A stretch of 64,000 nucleotides of DNA, from the NCBI GenBank assembly GCA_036365145.1, contig JAEOAD010000048.1, forward strand, positions 17,801,001-17,865,000. Direction: 5' to 3'. This DNA is from Orientallactaga sibirica. Taxonomy: Eukaryota; Chordata; Mammalia; Rodentia; Dipodidae. The translations under genes were made by a program, and so were the position numbers. Below, piece by piece: positions 43,895 to 56,084 of the stretch. The first letter of the stretch is position 1. Each line of letters starts with the position of its first letter. The notes beneath the pieces were generated by a model that saw only the letters and a list, made by a program, of their open reading frames with translations, had not been told where the DNA came from and ran no database searches.

Positions 43895-44150
43895 GTACGG
43901 AACCAAGAACCGTATACATAAAATGCTGTGTCTCTGAGTTCCTTCCCCAGCCCTGCAATTTTTAACATTTTGTTCCATTTGAGTTTCTTTCCTCTCGCTG
44001 AAACGTTTGTGATAGTTTGGATGTGTTCACCCCAAAGTACTTCAGGATCTATTTTATCAATTTGTTTTGTTTTTGCTGAGCCTAGGATTGAACCCTGGAC
44101 ACCACACATGCTAGGCAGGCTCTCTACCACTGAACTACATTCCCAACCCT
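43768..44150. repeat. B1 fragment, (GT)n, MaLR 5' end and ID-like SINE
   Basis: B1 3' fragment (+) 43768-43820; (GT)n 43857-43890; LTR 5' end TGATAGTTTGGATGTGTTCA at about 44009; ID-like (-) 44068-44150. Confidence 0.6.
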
Positions 44151-44159
44151 CTATTTTCT

Positions 44160-45000
44160 TAAGTCAGTCGCTGGGAACAGCCTGTTTAGAATGGGGCAAA
44201 ATAAAATAATATGGTATTCAGCACACAGGTGCTTGGTGCAATCAACTCAATAAACATTGCAGTGAAAACTGCCAGCATCTTTCACAAAAGAGTTTTCCAA
44301 AAGGTGCCAGCTTGACACTCCTGAGCCTGGGGCTTTTCTGCAGTCTGAAAGCTCTCCCAGAAAGGGCTTCTAGCCAGGGAGCAAAGGCCTCCGGGAAACT
44401 TCATTTTTTCCATAGCTTGTGGCTTGGCTGACTCAACTTCTGCCTTTCCCTGAGTCATGGGTTTTCCTCCTACTTGGAAAAGAGGGCCCTCCACCCTGGC
44501 CTCTCCACCCTCAGCCAGCCCCTGTTGGGAAGGGCGGGGAGCTGGAAGAGCAGCCTTGTGCTATCTGAGACCTTCCACACCTCACACCACGATGAAAGGG
44601 AGACAGGTGAGGGGACCCCGGTCTAAGTGGATCCTGAATCACCAATGGGACAAGGCTAAGAGAGGTCTCCTGACCCCAGAAACCTGAGAGAGGAGCCAGA
44701 CTCCTAGAAAGCGCCCCCCACCCCCCGCTTTCCTAGGCACCCACTCTGTGCAGGCCCTGTGTTATATGCCAAGATGCCATCATAAACAGGCCTAATCTCC
44801 CATCTCAGGGAGCAGCTCCACCTTGGGCACTATACTTTTCCCTGAGTTTCTAAGGAGCAGTCATGCAATGTGGTCCCCCCCCCCCACAAGCGGCATATAC
44901 ACTTGGAGTGACATTTCCCAGTGTTCCAATGTCCCAGGTGACCTTTTTGAAATTACAACAGGCACTTAGAAACTGTTCCCCTCCCCTCCTCACCCTACCC
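44160..45000. other. Single-copy intergenic DNA
   Basis: C-runs at 44715-44727 and 44876-44886. ORFs are short and unrecognised. Confidence 0.45.
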
Positions 45001-45006
45001 CCATTC

Positions 45007-45165
45007 AGGGCTGAAGAGATTGCTCAGTGGTTAAAGATGCTTGCTTGTAAAGTCTGCTGGCCCTGGTTCAATTGCCCAGCCACCCAGGTAAAGCTGGACA
45101 CAAGACGTGGTGGAAATATCTGGCATTAGTTTGCAGTGGCAAGAGATTCTGGCATACAGACGTTA
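45007..45165 (+). mobile_element. Old T-SINE
   Basis: GGGCTGAAGAGATTGCTCAG, without the CT tail. Confidence 0.75.
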
Positions 45166-45179
45166 GTTAATGAATGAAT

Positions 45180-45670
45180 GAAAAAAGAAAAGAAACTGCT
45201 TTTGCTGCAAAGCATCAAGTCCTCAGCTGGTTCCACAGAGGAATCAAATGCAGGATAAGAGCCCCAGGGTTCTGCCGTCAAGCTGTGTCTGTCTCCTTTG
45301 CCTTGGGCCGGCCACCTGTTGATGTCCAGTAGGCATGCCACTCACCCAAGGAGTATCCATCTAAAACCAGGTGATTCCTGCCCTCTCTCATCCACTCTGA
45401 GGCTAAAGGCACAAAGATAAGCTTGACTGAGGCTTTTTACAATGTCCTGTTCCAGGCCCCTAAAAGGTACCCGAAGTTCTGCACACCTAAACCTGTCCTA
45501 AACCTGCAGTCATTGTGGCTTTCAGAAGCACCAACCTCCAGGCAGGAGCAGTCATCTCATGAGAACCAGCTTGTCCCCCAACCACCTGCAGAACCAGAAT
45601 GGAGACCAGCGAGACCACACTCTAGTCAGGCTACTTGGTTGTGCATACCTCTCACCCCTCGCCCCAATTC
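45180..45670. other. Single-copy DNA
   Basis: No feature recognised. Confidence 0.4.
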
Positions 45671-45690
45671 TTCTTTTTAAACTGAAAACT

Positions 45691-45891
45691 TGGGCTGGAG
45701 AGATGGCTTAGCGGTTAAGGCACATGCTCTGCGAAGCCTAAGGATTCTGGTTCGATTCTCCAGGTCCCACATAAGCCAGATGCACAAGGAGGCACACACA
45801 TCTGGAGTTCATTTGCAGTGGCTAGAGGCCCTGGTGTGCCTATTCTCACTGTCCCTCTCCCTGTCTCTAATAAATAAATAAAAACAAAATC
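45691..45891 (+). mobile_element. T-SINE with 16-bp target duplication
   Basis: TTTTAAACTGAAAACT at 45675-45690 and 45892-45907. Confidence 0.92.
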
Positions 45892-46364
45892 TTTTAAACT
45901 GAAAACTCATGGCAGTGCTCTGAAGACAGACTTAAATTAGAGTTACCGAATCCCCAGTTTCCGTTCATTCTAATGTGGCAATGTTGAGCAATTCTCCTTT
46001 ACTGTCCTTCACCATGACCCCATCTCTGTCAACGGTGCTCTGGGATGTGTGGCCAAGCCCACTCTGTGGGGACACAGAGCTGGAGCTTTGACCCTAAAAC
46101 TCCAATAACAGTTACAACTCAGACCGTGAGACTTCAACTCTGTTCCCTTCTGGACACTGGCGAGGTATGGTGACACCACTAGGACTTATAAATTCAACTG
46201 GGGGCACACGAATGCGAATGGCAGACCTACAGCAAATCCATTGCGGGGGGGGAGGGGGCTGTGTGTGTGGGACAGCGCAAACCCCACCTCCAGGGGACAG
46301 TTTGCTGAGTTTACTGTAGAGAAATGGATCATTTTCAAATTATTCAGTTTTGGGGTTTTTTTTT

Positions 46365-46765
46365 TTTAAGTCAAGGCCTAGACTGGCCTTGAATTCACAA
46401 TCTTATTATCTCAGCCTCTGGAGTTCAGGGATCACGGGCATGTGCCACTAAAGCCGCTAAGTCCCCAAATTCTCTAATTTAAGGGAAGCTAAGAGTCAAG
46501 TTTGAATATGTAGCTCAGCCAACAATGTGGTTACCTAGCATGTGTGAGGTCCTGGGTTCAAAACCCAGTCACCTCAAAAAAGAGTGAAGCTAAAAATCCT
46601 AACTTGTTGTCGTTTTAATTTTAAGATAGGGTCTTGTGCTAGCCCAGGCTGACCTGGAATTCACTGTGTAGTCTCAGGCTGGCCTTGAACTCACAGCCAT
46701 CCTCCTACCCCAGCCTCCCAAGTGCTGGGTCTAAAGGCGTGTGCCACCACACCCGGCTCTAAAAA
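46365..46765. mobile_element. Old B1-like, ID-like and B1-type SINEs
   Basis: Old B1-like (-) 46365-46455; ID-like (+) 46505-46590; B1-type (-) 46618-46760 ending CACCACACCCGGCT. Confidence 0.75.
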
Positions 46766-46769
46766 TCCT

Positions 46770-47428
46770 TTTATTTGAACTTGCCCAATTGCAATGCTCA
46801 TGGAAATGCATTTTTTAAATGTCTACATACATTGCAAGGCAAAAAGAAATATTATTAGGGCGAAGTTGGGCTCAGAGTTTTTATCAGACGTGTGCTGGAT
46901 GCTCCACTGATGAGGGTGAGAGCATGGGGTGGGGGGCAGAGATGACATGAGGATTAAGGGACACAAGGCTGGAGAGCCAGCGAAGGTGAGGGTGTGACAG
47001 CCCTAACGACGGAAGACCACAGCAACCCTTTCCCATCTGGCTCTGGTCCTGGCCCGGCAGGCACCTCACTGGCTGGAGTTAGCTCCTCTTCAAGTGTATA
47101 TGCCAGCTGAAGTTAGCCCCTCTCCGGGGTACCCAGGCTCTGTTCTACTTGGCAGTACCAACCGGCAGCCAGACCTAGTGATGGTTCATACACCGCGTGA
47201 TTTTGAGGAACAGGAAGAAGCAGTCGGGAGAGGAGGGGGGAGGGGTGGGAGACCAGGGAAGCCTGAGGTTTTGGGATTACATTCTGAGTGTCACCCAGGA
47301 GCCAGGGAAAGGTCAAGCAAAGGGGGTCCCTCGGCCTGCTAATTGAGGAGTAGGACTTGGAATTGCACGATGGGATCCCGGCAGCGTGCGCTTGACACTT
47401 TTCCACTATGAAAAGTTGATTAAGCGCT
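46770..47428. other. Single-copy DNA upstream of the PLEKHF1 promoter
   Basis: A GGGGA-rich stretch at 47228-47250. No gene recognised. Confidence 0.45.
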
Positions 47429-47429
47429 G

Positions 47430-47605
47430 CTTTTTTTTTTTTTTTTTTTTTGGTTTTTTCGAGGTAGGGTCTCACTCTAGCTCAGGCTGACCTGGAATTC
47501 ACTATGTAGTCTCAGGGTGGTCTCGAACTCTTGGCAATCCTCCTACCTCTGCCTCCCAAGTGCTAGGATTAAAGTCGTGCGCCAACACACCCGGCTTTGA
47601 TTTTT
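47430..47605 (-). mobile_element. B1-type SINE abutting the PLEKHF1 CpG island
   Basis: Full reverse copy with T22 tail, ending CACCCGGCTT about 35 bp before the island. Confidence 0.93.
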
Positions 47606-47639
47606 TTTTTTTTAAGACCACGAGGGGCGACCTCTCAGG

Positions 47640-48180
47640 GGTTGCTGAGGAAAGATGACATCACAGGACGCATTGTCCCCAGTCGTGGGCTGTCCCCCCA
47701 TCCCAACGCCGGCGGCTCAGTGTCCAGCCAGGCGCCAGAGGCTGGAGACTGAGATTCAAGGCTGGCAGCGGACAGCCCACGGCCACGGGCTCCGCCTGCG
47801 CAAAATTTCTGGGCAACTCGGGCTGGCCCCGCCCCCGCCCGAGTCCAAGGCTCCGATTGGCCGAGACGCCCACGGGGGGCGTGTCGGGGAGTTGGACCGC
47901 GGAGGCAGGCGTGGGCGGAGCGCGGATCGCGGCGCCCCGGAGCCACCCGCAGCGGGCTGGCGGGGCGCAGGCTGCGGCCGGGACAGACGCTTCCCTCCCG
48001 CCGGCCCTCGGCCCGAGTCTCCCCGGCACGCATCCAGGCATCTGAGACCCCCCCACGGCAGAGGGGGATCCCCCCAGCAACCCCGACCCCCAACGGTGTG
48101 TGCACGGTGAGCCGGGGGAGTGGGGGGCGGAGGGTCCCCAGGAGCCGCCGGACCTCAGCGCGCCCTGGTCCAAGGAAGTT
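47640..48180 (+). promoter_or_regulatory. PLEKHF1: PLEKHF1 CpG island, promoter and non-coding exon 1
   Basis: A CpG island with GC boxes (CCCCGCCCCCGCCC near 47827-47840), an inverted CCAAT box (GATTGG, 47855-47860) and no TATA box. A good splice donor CACG|GTGAGC puts the end of the 5' UTR exon at about 48106, so exon 1 is inferred to be roughly 47900-48106. It pairs with the acceptor at 56076, giving an intron of about 7.97 kb. The ORFs of 150-200 codons on both strands here show no protein similarity I recognise and reflect GC richness. Confidence 0.7.
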
Positions 48181-48744
48181 TCGGGGAGTCGTGACCTCAT
48201 GCTGTGATGGTGGTGGTGAGGGACGGGACTCAGCCCTTAGTCTCATTCTGCATGTCTTGGAGACGGGGCTGGGATCACCCTTTGGGGAGGGGGCTCCCCT
48301 GTTCTTGATGGCCTTTTATTTGGGATCCGCCTGACCCCCTGAAGAGTTCGAGTGTGTCACTCCTGGCTAAGTCCATTTCACAGAGGAAGTTTCAGAGAGG
48401 AGCCAAGGAGAGAAGGGGCCTGGACTTTTCCTTCCCTTTCTGGGGAACACCTGAACTGGATACTAGGGGTGTATAACCAGCCCTTTGTAGATTGGAAAAC
48501 TGCAGTCAGTCCCAAGTCACCCTGAAACTTGTTATCCACAGCTGGAGAGAAGGGGGAAGGGAGGGAGGGCCTGGAATTTGAACCGGGCTGGTATCTGATT
48601 TCTGAGAGGCTTAGAGGCCTAGAAGGAAGGGCCATCAGTGCTGGAATCACAAGGGTGCACCTTTTCTCTCTGACTTTGTGTAACCTGAGATACCCCTCTT
48701 GCCCCATGGCCTGCCCTCAGTCAGATCTCAGAGCTGCCAAGACC

Positions 48745-48773
48745 GGGGGAGGGGAGGGGAGGGGAGGGGAGGG
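48745..48773 (+). repeat. G-quadruplex-forming run in PLEKHF1 intron 1
   Basis: Six G-runs of three to five separated by single A residues, about 640 bp downstream of exon 1. Confidence 0.85.
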
Positions 48774-48931
48774 TGTCCAGGCTGCTCAGCTGAGCAGAAA
48801 CCTGTGTGCAACTCAGCTGATGGTGTGGCCTGCAGGGCTGGACAGCCCAGACAGGCCACACTGGGGAGAAGAAAATGAAGGTCAAGCCAAAGACCCACCC
48901 TCTGGACTTTAAAGATTTATTTTCTTCTTTT

Positions 48932-49376
48932 CTTTTGGAGACAGAGTCTTATATTACACAGCTCGGCCTCCAACTTGCTGCATAGCTGAGGGTGGCCTTG
49001 GATTCCTGATCCTCCTGCCTCCGCTTCCTGAATGCTGGGATTGTATAGATGCATGCCTCTATGCCTGTTTTACGTGGTGCTGGAATGAAGCCTAGGGCTT
49101 CTGCATGCTAGGCAAGCACTCTAACTAAGCTACATACTCAGCTGGTTTCTGGGTATTACTGGTTCTGGGTATTACTTTTTAAAAAAAGATTATTTGTGTG
49201 CATGTCTGAGTGAGTGTGTGTGTGCATGCATGCATGCCAGGGTTTCTTAAGTCTCACTGCAAACAAACACCAGATGTGTAGACTGCTTTTTGCATCTGAC
49301 TTTATGTGGGTGTTGGGCAATGGAACCCAGGCTTTGCAAGCAGAGTCCTTTAATCTTTGGGCCATCTCCCCAGCCT
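48932..49376 (-). mobile_element. Old B1-like, ID-like and T-SINE
   Basis: B1-like 48932-49075; ID-like 49078-49142; T-SINE 49170-49376 with a TG-rich tail. Confidence 0.72.
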
Positions 49377-49504
49377 CTTGTTGATCTGCCCCAGCCTCTC
49401 TGTGCATTCTCTTCCTTGGCTTGAAAGCACACTCCCCCTCGGGGCTGTTTTGGTTGGAGCTGGGCCACTTGCTGCAGATCTAGGGCAGTGACTTTGACAG
49501 GATA

Positions 49505-49600
49505 TGGTGTTTTCTCTACTTGGGCTTGTGTGACAATTGAATGAGGTCACACAGGCTACATGCTTAACACTGTGCCTGGTGTGGGTGCTTAGGAGGTGGC
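49505..49600 (+). mobile_element. MIR relic
   Basis: AATTGAATGAGGTCACACAGG and TTAACACTGTGCCTGGTGTG follow the MIR 3' half. Confidence 0.6.
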
Positions 49601-51290
49601 GTTTTTGGTTCATTTAACTGACTGCAAATTTTCTGAAGGGGCAGGGGGGCGGGGGTCACAGCTCAGGAGCAGTCCTTCTGGATGCAGAGGACACTTGGGT
49701 CCTGCCACTCCCCTGAGACCTTTGAAAGAAACGCAAATGCTCATGTTGGCCTGAGTCTGCAAGGAGGACCCTGTCAGCCTCTGCACCCTTACTGGTTCTC
49801 CTTGCACCTCAGTCCTCCCAAGGTCCTGGCCCCCGACCTCTCAAAGGCTGTACCCCAACTGAGCAATAAGAGACTATGGGTTCCATTAAGACAGATCCCT
49901 GTCTGCTGGTCACACAAATTCCTGGAGTAGGTGTGTTTTACATTTCACAGCATGTGGTGATGTAGTCCAAGGATCAACAACCTTTTTCTGTGTGAGAACC
50001 AAAGAGTAAATACGTTGGGCTTTGTCAGCCTTGTACTCCATCGCATGTGGATGTTTCAGGACAATTGTATTGAGGAAAGCGGACAGTGGGCCCGACTGGG
50101 TGTGGATTTTCAACTCCCAGTTTTAGATCACATGGGTTGTGGTATAGAAAACATTGACCACCCAGTATCTGCAGGCACCTCGGGGACTCTCAGGAAATGG
50201 CACCCAAGCTTCAGGAGATGGCCAGGCCCCACCTCCTTCCACCCTCTGAGCCCTCCGGAAATCAGTCAGGTCTGTTCCGCTGGCTGGTAGAATGTCTGCA
50301 CCTCTCCAGCAGTGGCCTGGTGCAGAGGCCACCAGAAGGCATCGGCTTTCTGAGGCAGGCGAGCCCCAAGTGAGTGGGAACACTCAATAGCTCCCCGTTC
50401 TAAGTGAGGGGAGGCTCACTTCTCGTGAGAACAATAATAAACGGGACTCCCATCTAACTCAGACCATGTCAAACCAGGGGGCCACACTAAGGTTGCATCA
50501 ACAGGGTGGGCGAATGTGGAGTAAGCTCCCAGGTTGACTGCCAAGTACCGGCAACCCAGGACCCGCTCTAGGTCCACAACGAAGGGCACAAGAGCCTCTG
50601 GTTGCCCTCATCAGTGCGTGGGGTCAGCTGAGAGCCCACACTCCTTTCATCACATATGCCTACTCTTCCTGGCCCACATTTTTGCCTCTAGCCTCTGGAC
50701 AATGGCCACCAGAGCCTGGGGATGTGTCAGTGGAGGCCGGGGACATTTCCCCTCTGTTGGTTCAGCACAGTCAGCATTCCCCTCCCCAGCCATGCTGGCA
50801 ACTCTCTGCTCCGTGGGCATTGCCCATGGCTCTCCACTCTCCAACTCTGCCCACAGTACTGTGCTCTCAGGATGCAGCTGCTTGCTTCCTCTGGGTGGCA
50901 TTTTATGGGAGATGGGTCACAGCAAGCTGGCCTCTTGGGCCCCCACAGGGTTGGATGCGGGCCTTCTGCCCGCTAGATGCACACCTGCCTGTTTCTGCTG
51001 AGGCCGACTTCTAAACAGGCTGCGTTCTGTCTGCAGTCACGAGTCTTGAGTTTTCCTCATTCCCGCCAGTGGCCGACTTGCTGGAAAGCAAGGCCTTCGT
51101 CCTGGGGACTCCTGTTATCTCCCACAGGTGCCAGGCCCTGATAATTGTGCCAGCTCCAGCTAGACTGGGCCAGGGATCCATCTGTTAGGACAGTTCAGCT
51201 TATTGTCCCCCAGCCTGTAGATCCAAGACTCAGCTGGACACTGTCCTGTCATTTTAGCCTTTTTTTGAGGACCTTAAAATTGGTAAGAAA
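49601..51290. other. Single-copy PLEKHF1 intron sequence
   Basis: 49975-50110 (CAACCTTTTTCTGTGTGAGAA, GGGCTTTGTCAGCC) may be an ancient DNA-transposon relic. 51110-51180 has TGATAATTGTGCCAGCTCC and CCACAGGTGCCAG, GATA/E-box-like words. No alternative exon is recognisable. Confidence 0.4.
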
Positions 51291-51293
51291 GGG

Positions 51294-51717
51294 AGATGGA
51301 GAGATGTCTTAGTGGTTAAGGTGCTTGCCTACGAAGCTTAAGGACCCATATTCGACTCCCTAGTACCCATGTAAGCCAGATTCACAAGGTGATACATGCA
51401 TCTGGAGTTCCTTTGCACCAGCTAGAGGCCCTGGCATGCCCATTCTTTCTCTCAAATAAATAAATTTTTAATTGATGTGAAAGAGAAAAGATTATTTTCC
51501 AGTTCCAGGTGTTGCTAGGCATTAGAATTTCATCACACTTCCCACTGCCTTTTTCTTTAATTTTTTAAAACTTTAGCTGGGCATGGTGGCACATGCCTTT
51601 AAGCCCAGCACTCAGGAGGCAGAGGTAGGAGGATCACTGTGAGTTTGAGACCACCCTGAGACTACATAGTAAATTCCAGGTCAGCCTGAGCCAGAGTGAG
51701 ACCCTACCTCAAAAAAC

Positions 51718-51775
<58 letters not shown>

Positions 51776-52036
51776 ATTTATTTTAAAAAGAGAGAATTGG
51801 TGTGCCAGGGCCTCAGCCACTAAAATCAAACTCCAAATGCTTGCACCACCTAGAGGGCATGTGTGACTTTGTGCTTGCCTCACCTTCAAGGTAGGGTCTT
51901 GCTTTATCCCAGGCTGACCTGGAATTCACTACCTAGTCTCTGGCTGGCAATGAGTGCATAGTGATCCTCCTACCTCTGCCTCCTCAATGCTGGGATTAAA
52001 GGCATGTGCCATCATAGCCAGCTTAAAAACATTTTT

Positions 52037-52067
<31 letters not shown>

Positions 52068-52612
52068 ACCAGAGCCTCTAGCTGCTGCAAATGAACTCCT
52101 GATGCATGCTCCACTTTTTGCATCTGGTATTGTGTGGGTGCTAGGGAATCAAACTTGAGCCAGCAGGCTTTGCAAGCATGTGCCTTTAACTGCTGACCCA
52201 TCTCCTCACCCTGAGAGCCTGATTTTTTCTTTAATTTTTTTTATTTTTTGGTTTTTTTGAGGTAGGGTCTCACTCTGGCCCAGGCTGACCTGGAATTATC
52301 TATGTAGTCTCAGGGTGGCCTTGAACTCATGGCGATCCTCCTACCTCTGCCTCCCGAGTGCTGGGATTAAAGGTGTGCGCCACCACTCCCGGCTTTGATT
52401 TTTTTTTAATTTTTTTTATTTATTTGCAAGGAGAGAAAGAGAAGAGACACAGAGAGAGATTGGGCATGCCAGGGCCTCCAAGCCATTACAAATGAACTCC
52501 AGATGCATGTGCCCCTTGTGCATCTGGCTTACATGGGTCCTGGGGAATCGAACCTGGGTCCTTTGGCTTCACAGGCAAACACTTTAACCGCTAAGCCATT
52601 TCTGCAGTCCAA
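51294..52612. mobile_element. SINE cluster in PLEKHF1 intron
   Basis: T-SINE (+) 51294-51475; B1-type (+) 51572-51755 with A32 and (AAG)n tail; truncated T-SINE (-) 51760-51892; B1-type (-) 51893-52025; T-SINE (-) 52026-52212 with (GT)n; B1-type (-) 52228-52397; T-SINE (-) 52400-52612. Confidence 0.88.
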
Positions 52613-53445
52613 GAGCCTGATTTTTATGCTTTCCTCTGCTCCCAGGCATCTCTGTTGTGTCTGCTACCCAGCAGCCACTGTACTCTAAGATGTTCTAACC
52701 TTATCCACATTGGGCCCCCAGCACAATGCCTGGTGGACTTGAAGCAGCACACTGGCATGTTTTCAACATGTCTGCTAGGGACCTGGTGATCAGGTGGCAG
52801 GATGGCTCTGGGCTGCCACTGATGATCTAGGTTTGTAATGTACAACCAAGATCAACAAACTCAAAATAGCTCTTACATCAGGTGGTGTGGACAGCACTTA
52901 GGATGCCCGTGATCTGAAGGGGCAACGGGGACTCAAGGGGTTGAGCGTCCCCTTCTGCGAAAGGCATTAGCCTTCTGGCTGCCCTCCTGCCTAGCCCCTC
53001 CCCAACCCCCACCCCCAAATTCCCACAGGTAGCCTCACATGCAGAACTGTAGCACTGTGACCCAGAAACACTTCTGTGAGTGCATGTGGTTAGACCAGGG
53101 ACCAGCTGTGTGTCTCAGGACACGTATGCCGGTGGTGAGGGACCGCAAGCTCTCACTTGCTTCCTCTGAACACTCTTGGGTCATGCATGATGGGTCTTCA
53201 GGGGCCTTAGAAGGCTCATTCACCAGCCATGCAGGAAACACCTACTATGTGCACAGCACAGGTTCAAGACCTGGTGATATACTTGTGAACAAGACAAGCT
53301 TTGTTCTGTGGGAACTAAGAATTGGGGGGCGACTAAAAAACTTACACGAGCAGTGAGCATATCAGATCTTGATAAGTGCTGTGAAGGAAAAAAAATTACA
53401 TAAAAAATTTTAAAGGTGGCATCTACACAAGGAGGCTGTCCAGAT
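52613..53445. other. Single-copy PLEKHF1 intron sequence
   Basis: No feature recognised except an A-rich patch at 53386-53412. Confidence 0.4.
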
Positions 53446-53449
53446 GAGA

Positions 53450-53601
53450 GGCTGGGGAGATGGCTCAATAGTTAAAGGCTCTTGCTTGCAAAGCCTGCCA
53501 CCCCAGCTTTGACTCCCCCAGTATCCATATAAAGCTGGATGCATAACAGTACATGCATCTGGAGTTCATTTGCTGCAGCAGGAAGCCCTGGTGTGCCCAT
53601 T

Positions 53602-53645
<44 letters not shown>

Positions 53646-53980
53646 CTCCCCCTCAAATAAATAAAGTATTTAGAAAAAAAAAGTCAGATGATAAATATTT
53701 CAGGCTTTGTGGCCCTGTGGGCTGTCACTGCTCAGCTCTGTCCCAGAGTGAGAGAGCACATGCCTATGCAATGGTACATGCATGCATATGGCCACATTCC
53801 AATAAAACTTTAAAGATGTGAGTTTAAGGCCAGTCTGGGCTGCAGAGTGAATTCCAGGTCAGCCTGAACTAGAGTGAGACTCTGCCTCAAAAATCCAAAG
53901 CCACAATCAACAAACCTTTTATATACAAAAAAGGGCGGTTGGCAGTTTTGACCTCCAACCAGTTTACCAACCCCTGCCTG
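53450..53980 (+). mobile_element. T-SINE with (CT)n tail, and an old DNA-element relic
   Basis: T-SINE 53450-53680 with (CT)n 53605-53643. Then an ancient repeat (AAATATTTCAGGCTTTGTGGC, CCAATAAAACTTTA, TTTACCAACCCCTGCC) interrupted by a B1 fragment at 53817-53900. Confidence 0.65.
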
Positions 53981-54597
53981 TAGTGGGGGAGAAGGCCTGG
54001 ACTGGGCTCTACTGAACCTTTCTGGAAGAGAGATCTGTTCCTGGGGTGTGATGGCACCTTGTTTTCATACAGTAGTGGGCTGAGGTGCTGAGCAATGGTC
54101 AGGCTCAGTTTACTTTGAGAGAGGAAACGGAGAATGAGTGTTGGTTGTGTAGGAAAGAGGAGCTTCAAAGATGAAGCCTCAATTTTAAGTCTGAACCACT
54201 GGGCGAGCAGTGGTTCTGACGATGGAGGAGAGCTGAGGCTCACTGTGGAATGCGAGGAGCTTATTAGATCGGTGCCCACACCTACAGTTCAGTGGAGGTG
54301 CCAGGCCTGGAGGCTTGGGCTGCGGAGTGAACTCCTTGGGCCGGCCTTCAGAGCTGAGATCACCCTCGGAGGGTGGGTGTAAACAGGACGGGACATTGCC
54401 AGAGTGTGCTGTGAGGCCACCTGATGCATATTGCCTGGTGGATCAGCACAGAGCCTGAGGGTCTGGCACTGGCAGGGGGAGGCAGGGGAGGTGATGCAGT
54501 GTATGTGAGCTCTGCCCCTTCCTCCCTTCCTTCTTCCCTCCTTCTCTTCATCCCTTCCCTGCTTCCCTCTTGCCCCCTCTTCTCTCTCTCTCTCTCT

Positions 54598-55405
54598 TTA
54601 AATTTTATTTATTTATCTATTTCATAGTGACACAGAGAGAGAGAGAGAGAGAGAATGGGCGCACCATGGCCTCCAGCCACTGCAAACAAACTCCAGATGC
54701 ATGCGCCACCTTGTGCATCTGGCTTATGTGGGTACTGGGGAATCGAGCCTCGAACCGGGGTCCTTAGGCTTCACAGGCAAGCGCTTAACTGCTAAGCCAT
54801 CTCTCCAGCCCTCTTTCTCTCTTTTTTCATGAGAGAGAGAGACACAGAGGCAGAGAGAGAAGTGGTGCGCCAGGATGTCTAGCCACTGCAGTCGAACTCC
54901 AGACACACGTGCTGACTTGTGCGTATGTGTGACCTTGTGCACCTACCTTACATGGGTTGTAGGAAAGTCGAACCTTGGTCCTTACGCTTTGCAGGCAAGC
55001 ACCCCAACCGCTAAACCATCTGTCCAGCCCTCTCATTCTCTCTTTTGGTTTAGAGAGAGCGAGAAAGAGGAGAGATAGAAGACTGGCATGCCAAGGCCTC
55101 AGCCACTGAAGTTGAATTCTAGATGCTTCCACAACCTACTGGGCATGTGTGGCCTTGCACTTGCCTCATCTTTGTGCACCTGGCTAACGTGGGATCTGGA
55201 TAGTAGAACATGGGTCCTTAGGCTTCACAGGCAGGCGCCTTAACTGCTAAGCCGTCTCTCCAGCCCTTTTTTCTTTTTTTGGACGCAGAATCTCAAGCTG
55301 ACCTGAAACTCGCTCTGTAGTCCAGTCCCAGGCTGGCCTCAAATTCACAGAAATCAGTCAGCCCCTGAGTGCTGGGACTAGAGGTGTGTGACACCACACC
55401 TAGCT
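54598..55405 (-). mobile_element. Four contiguous reverse SINEs upstream of the PLEKHF1 coding exon
   Basis: T-SINEs 54598-54813, 54814-55028 and 55029-55265, then B1-type 55266-55405. The third T-SINE has a decayed CTCF-like word (55129-55142). Confidence 0.88.
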
Positions 55406-55990
55406 CTGCCCCCTGTATTTCATCAAAATCTGCTTCCCTCCTATAAGATGGGTGTTCTAGGGTTTGTATGAAACCAAAGGAGATAAAGCCACTCTTGGCT
55501 TGGAGGAAGTACTCAGCACACAGCCCCCATGAGAAGAGTGACCTTCCGACACTCAGTGACAGCAGCACACGTCAGGGCAACTGGATGCGCTGGGCAAATG
55601 GGATCACTTTGGGTCCCAGACACCCATAGTGCTCAGCACACAAGGTCGGCACGTACACTTGCTCCCTTCCAGCACCCGATTGCCTGGCACAGCTGGTGGG
55701 AGTCCCAGCTTCCTTGCCCCTAAAGTGTGTTCTTCCATCCTCCAAGGCTCCCAGGGCCACTGCCCACACTGGGAGCTGGCCAGAAACACAGCCCTCATTG
55801 CTGCCTTGCACAGGCCTTCTTCTAGGGAGCCCCATGCACCCTTGATAATTTCTCACACTCCTTTGACAGGTGGACCTCTGGGGCGCTGAGTTTCTGCCTG
55901 GGAAGCTGAGTGGACTTGCTGAGGTACGAAAGGGTAACAGGTTGTCTGGGTGGGAGGGTGAGGGAGGTGGAGTGGGCGGTATGGTCTTGA

Positions 55991-55991
<1 letters not shown>

Positions 55992-56036
<45 letters not shown>
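55992..56036. repeat. (AC)22 microsatellite by the PLEKHF1 splice acceptor
   Basis: Uninterrupted AC run ending 40 bp before the coding exon. Confidence 0.97.
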
Positions 56037-56039
<3 letters not shown>

Positions 56040-56084
56040 CTGGGCAGGATGATGCCTCCCTGTCTGCCTCCTACAGCCGAGAAG

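Noticed and set aside
47635..48246. 203-codon minus-strand ORF and overlapping plus-strand ORFs at the PLEKHF1 CpG island
   Set aside because: CpG-island sequence is stop-poor in all frames; no recognisable protein and a clear 5' UTR donor instead.
56049..56084. Upstream in-frame ATGs that would lengthen PLEKHF1 by 12 residues
   Set aside because: They lie before the acceptor TCCTACAG at 56076, in the intron, and the conserved start is MVDHLANTEI at 56085.
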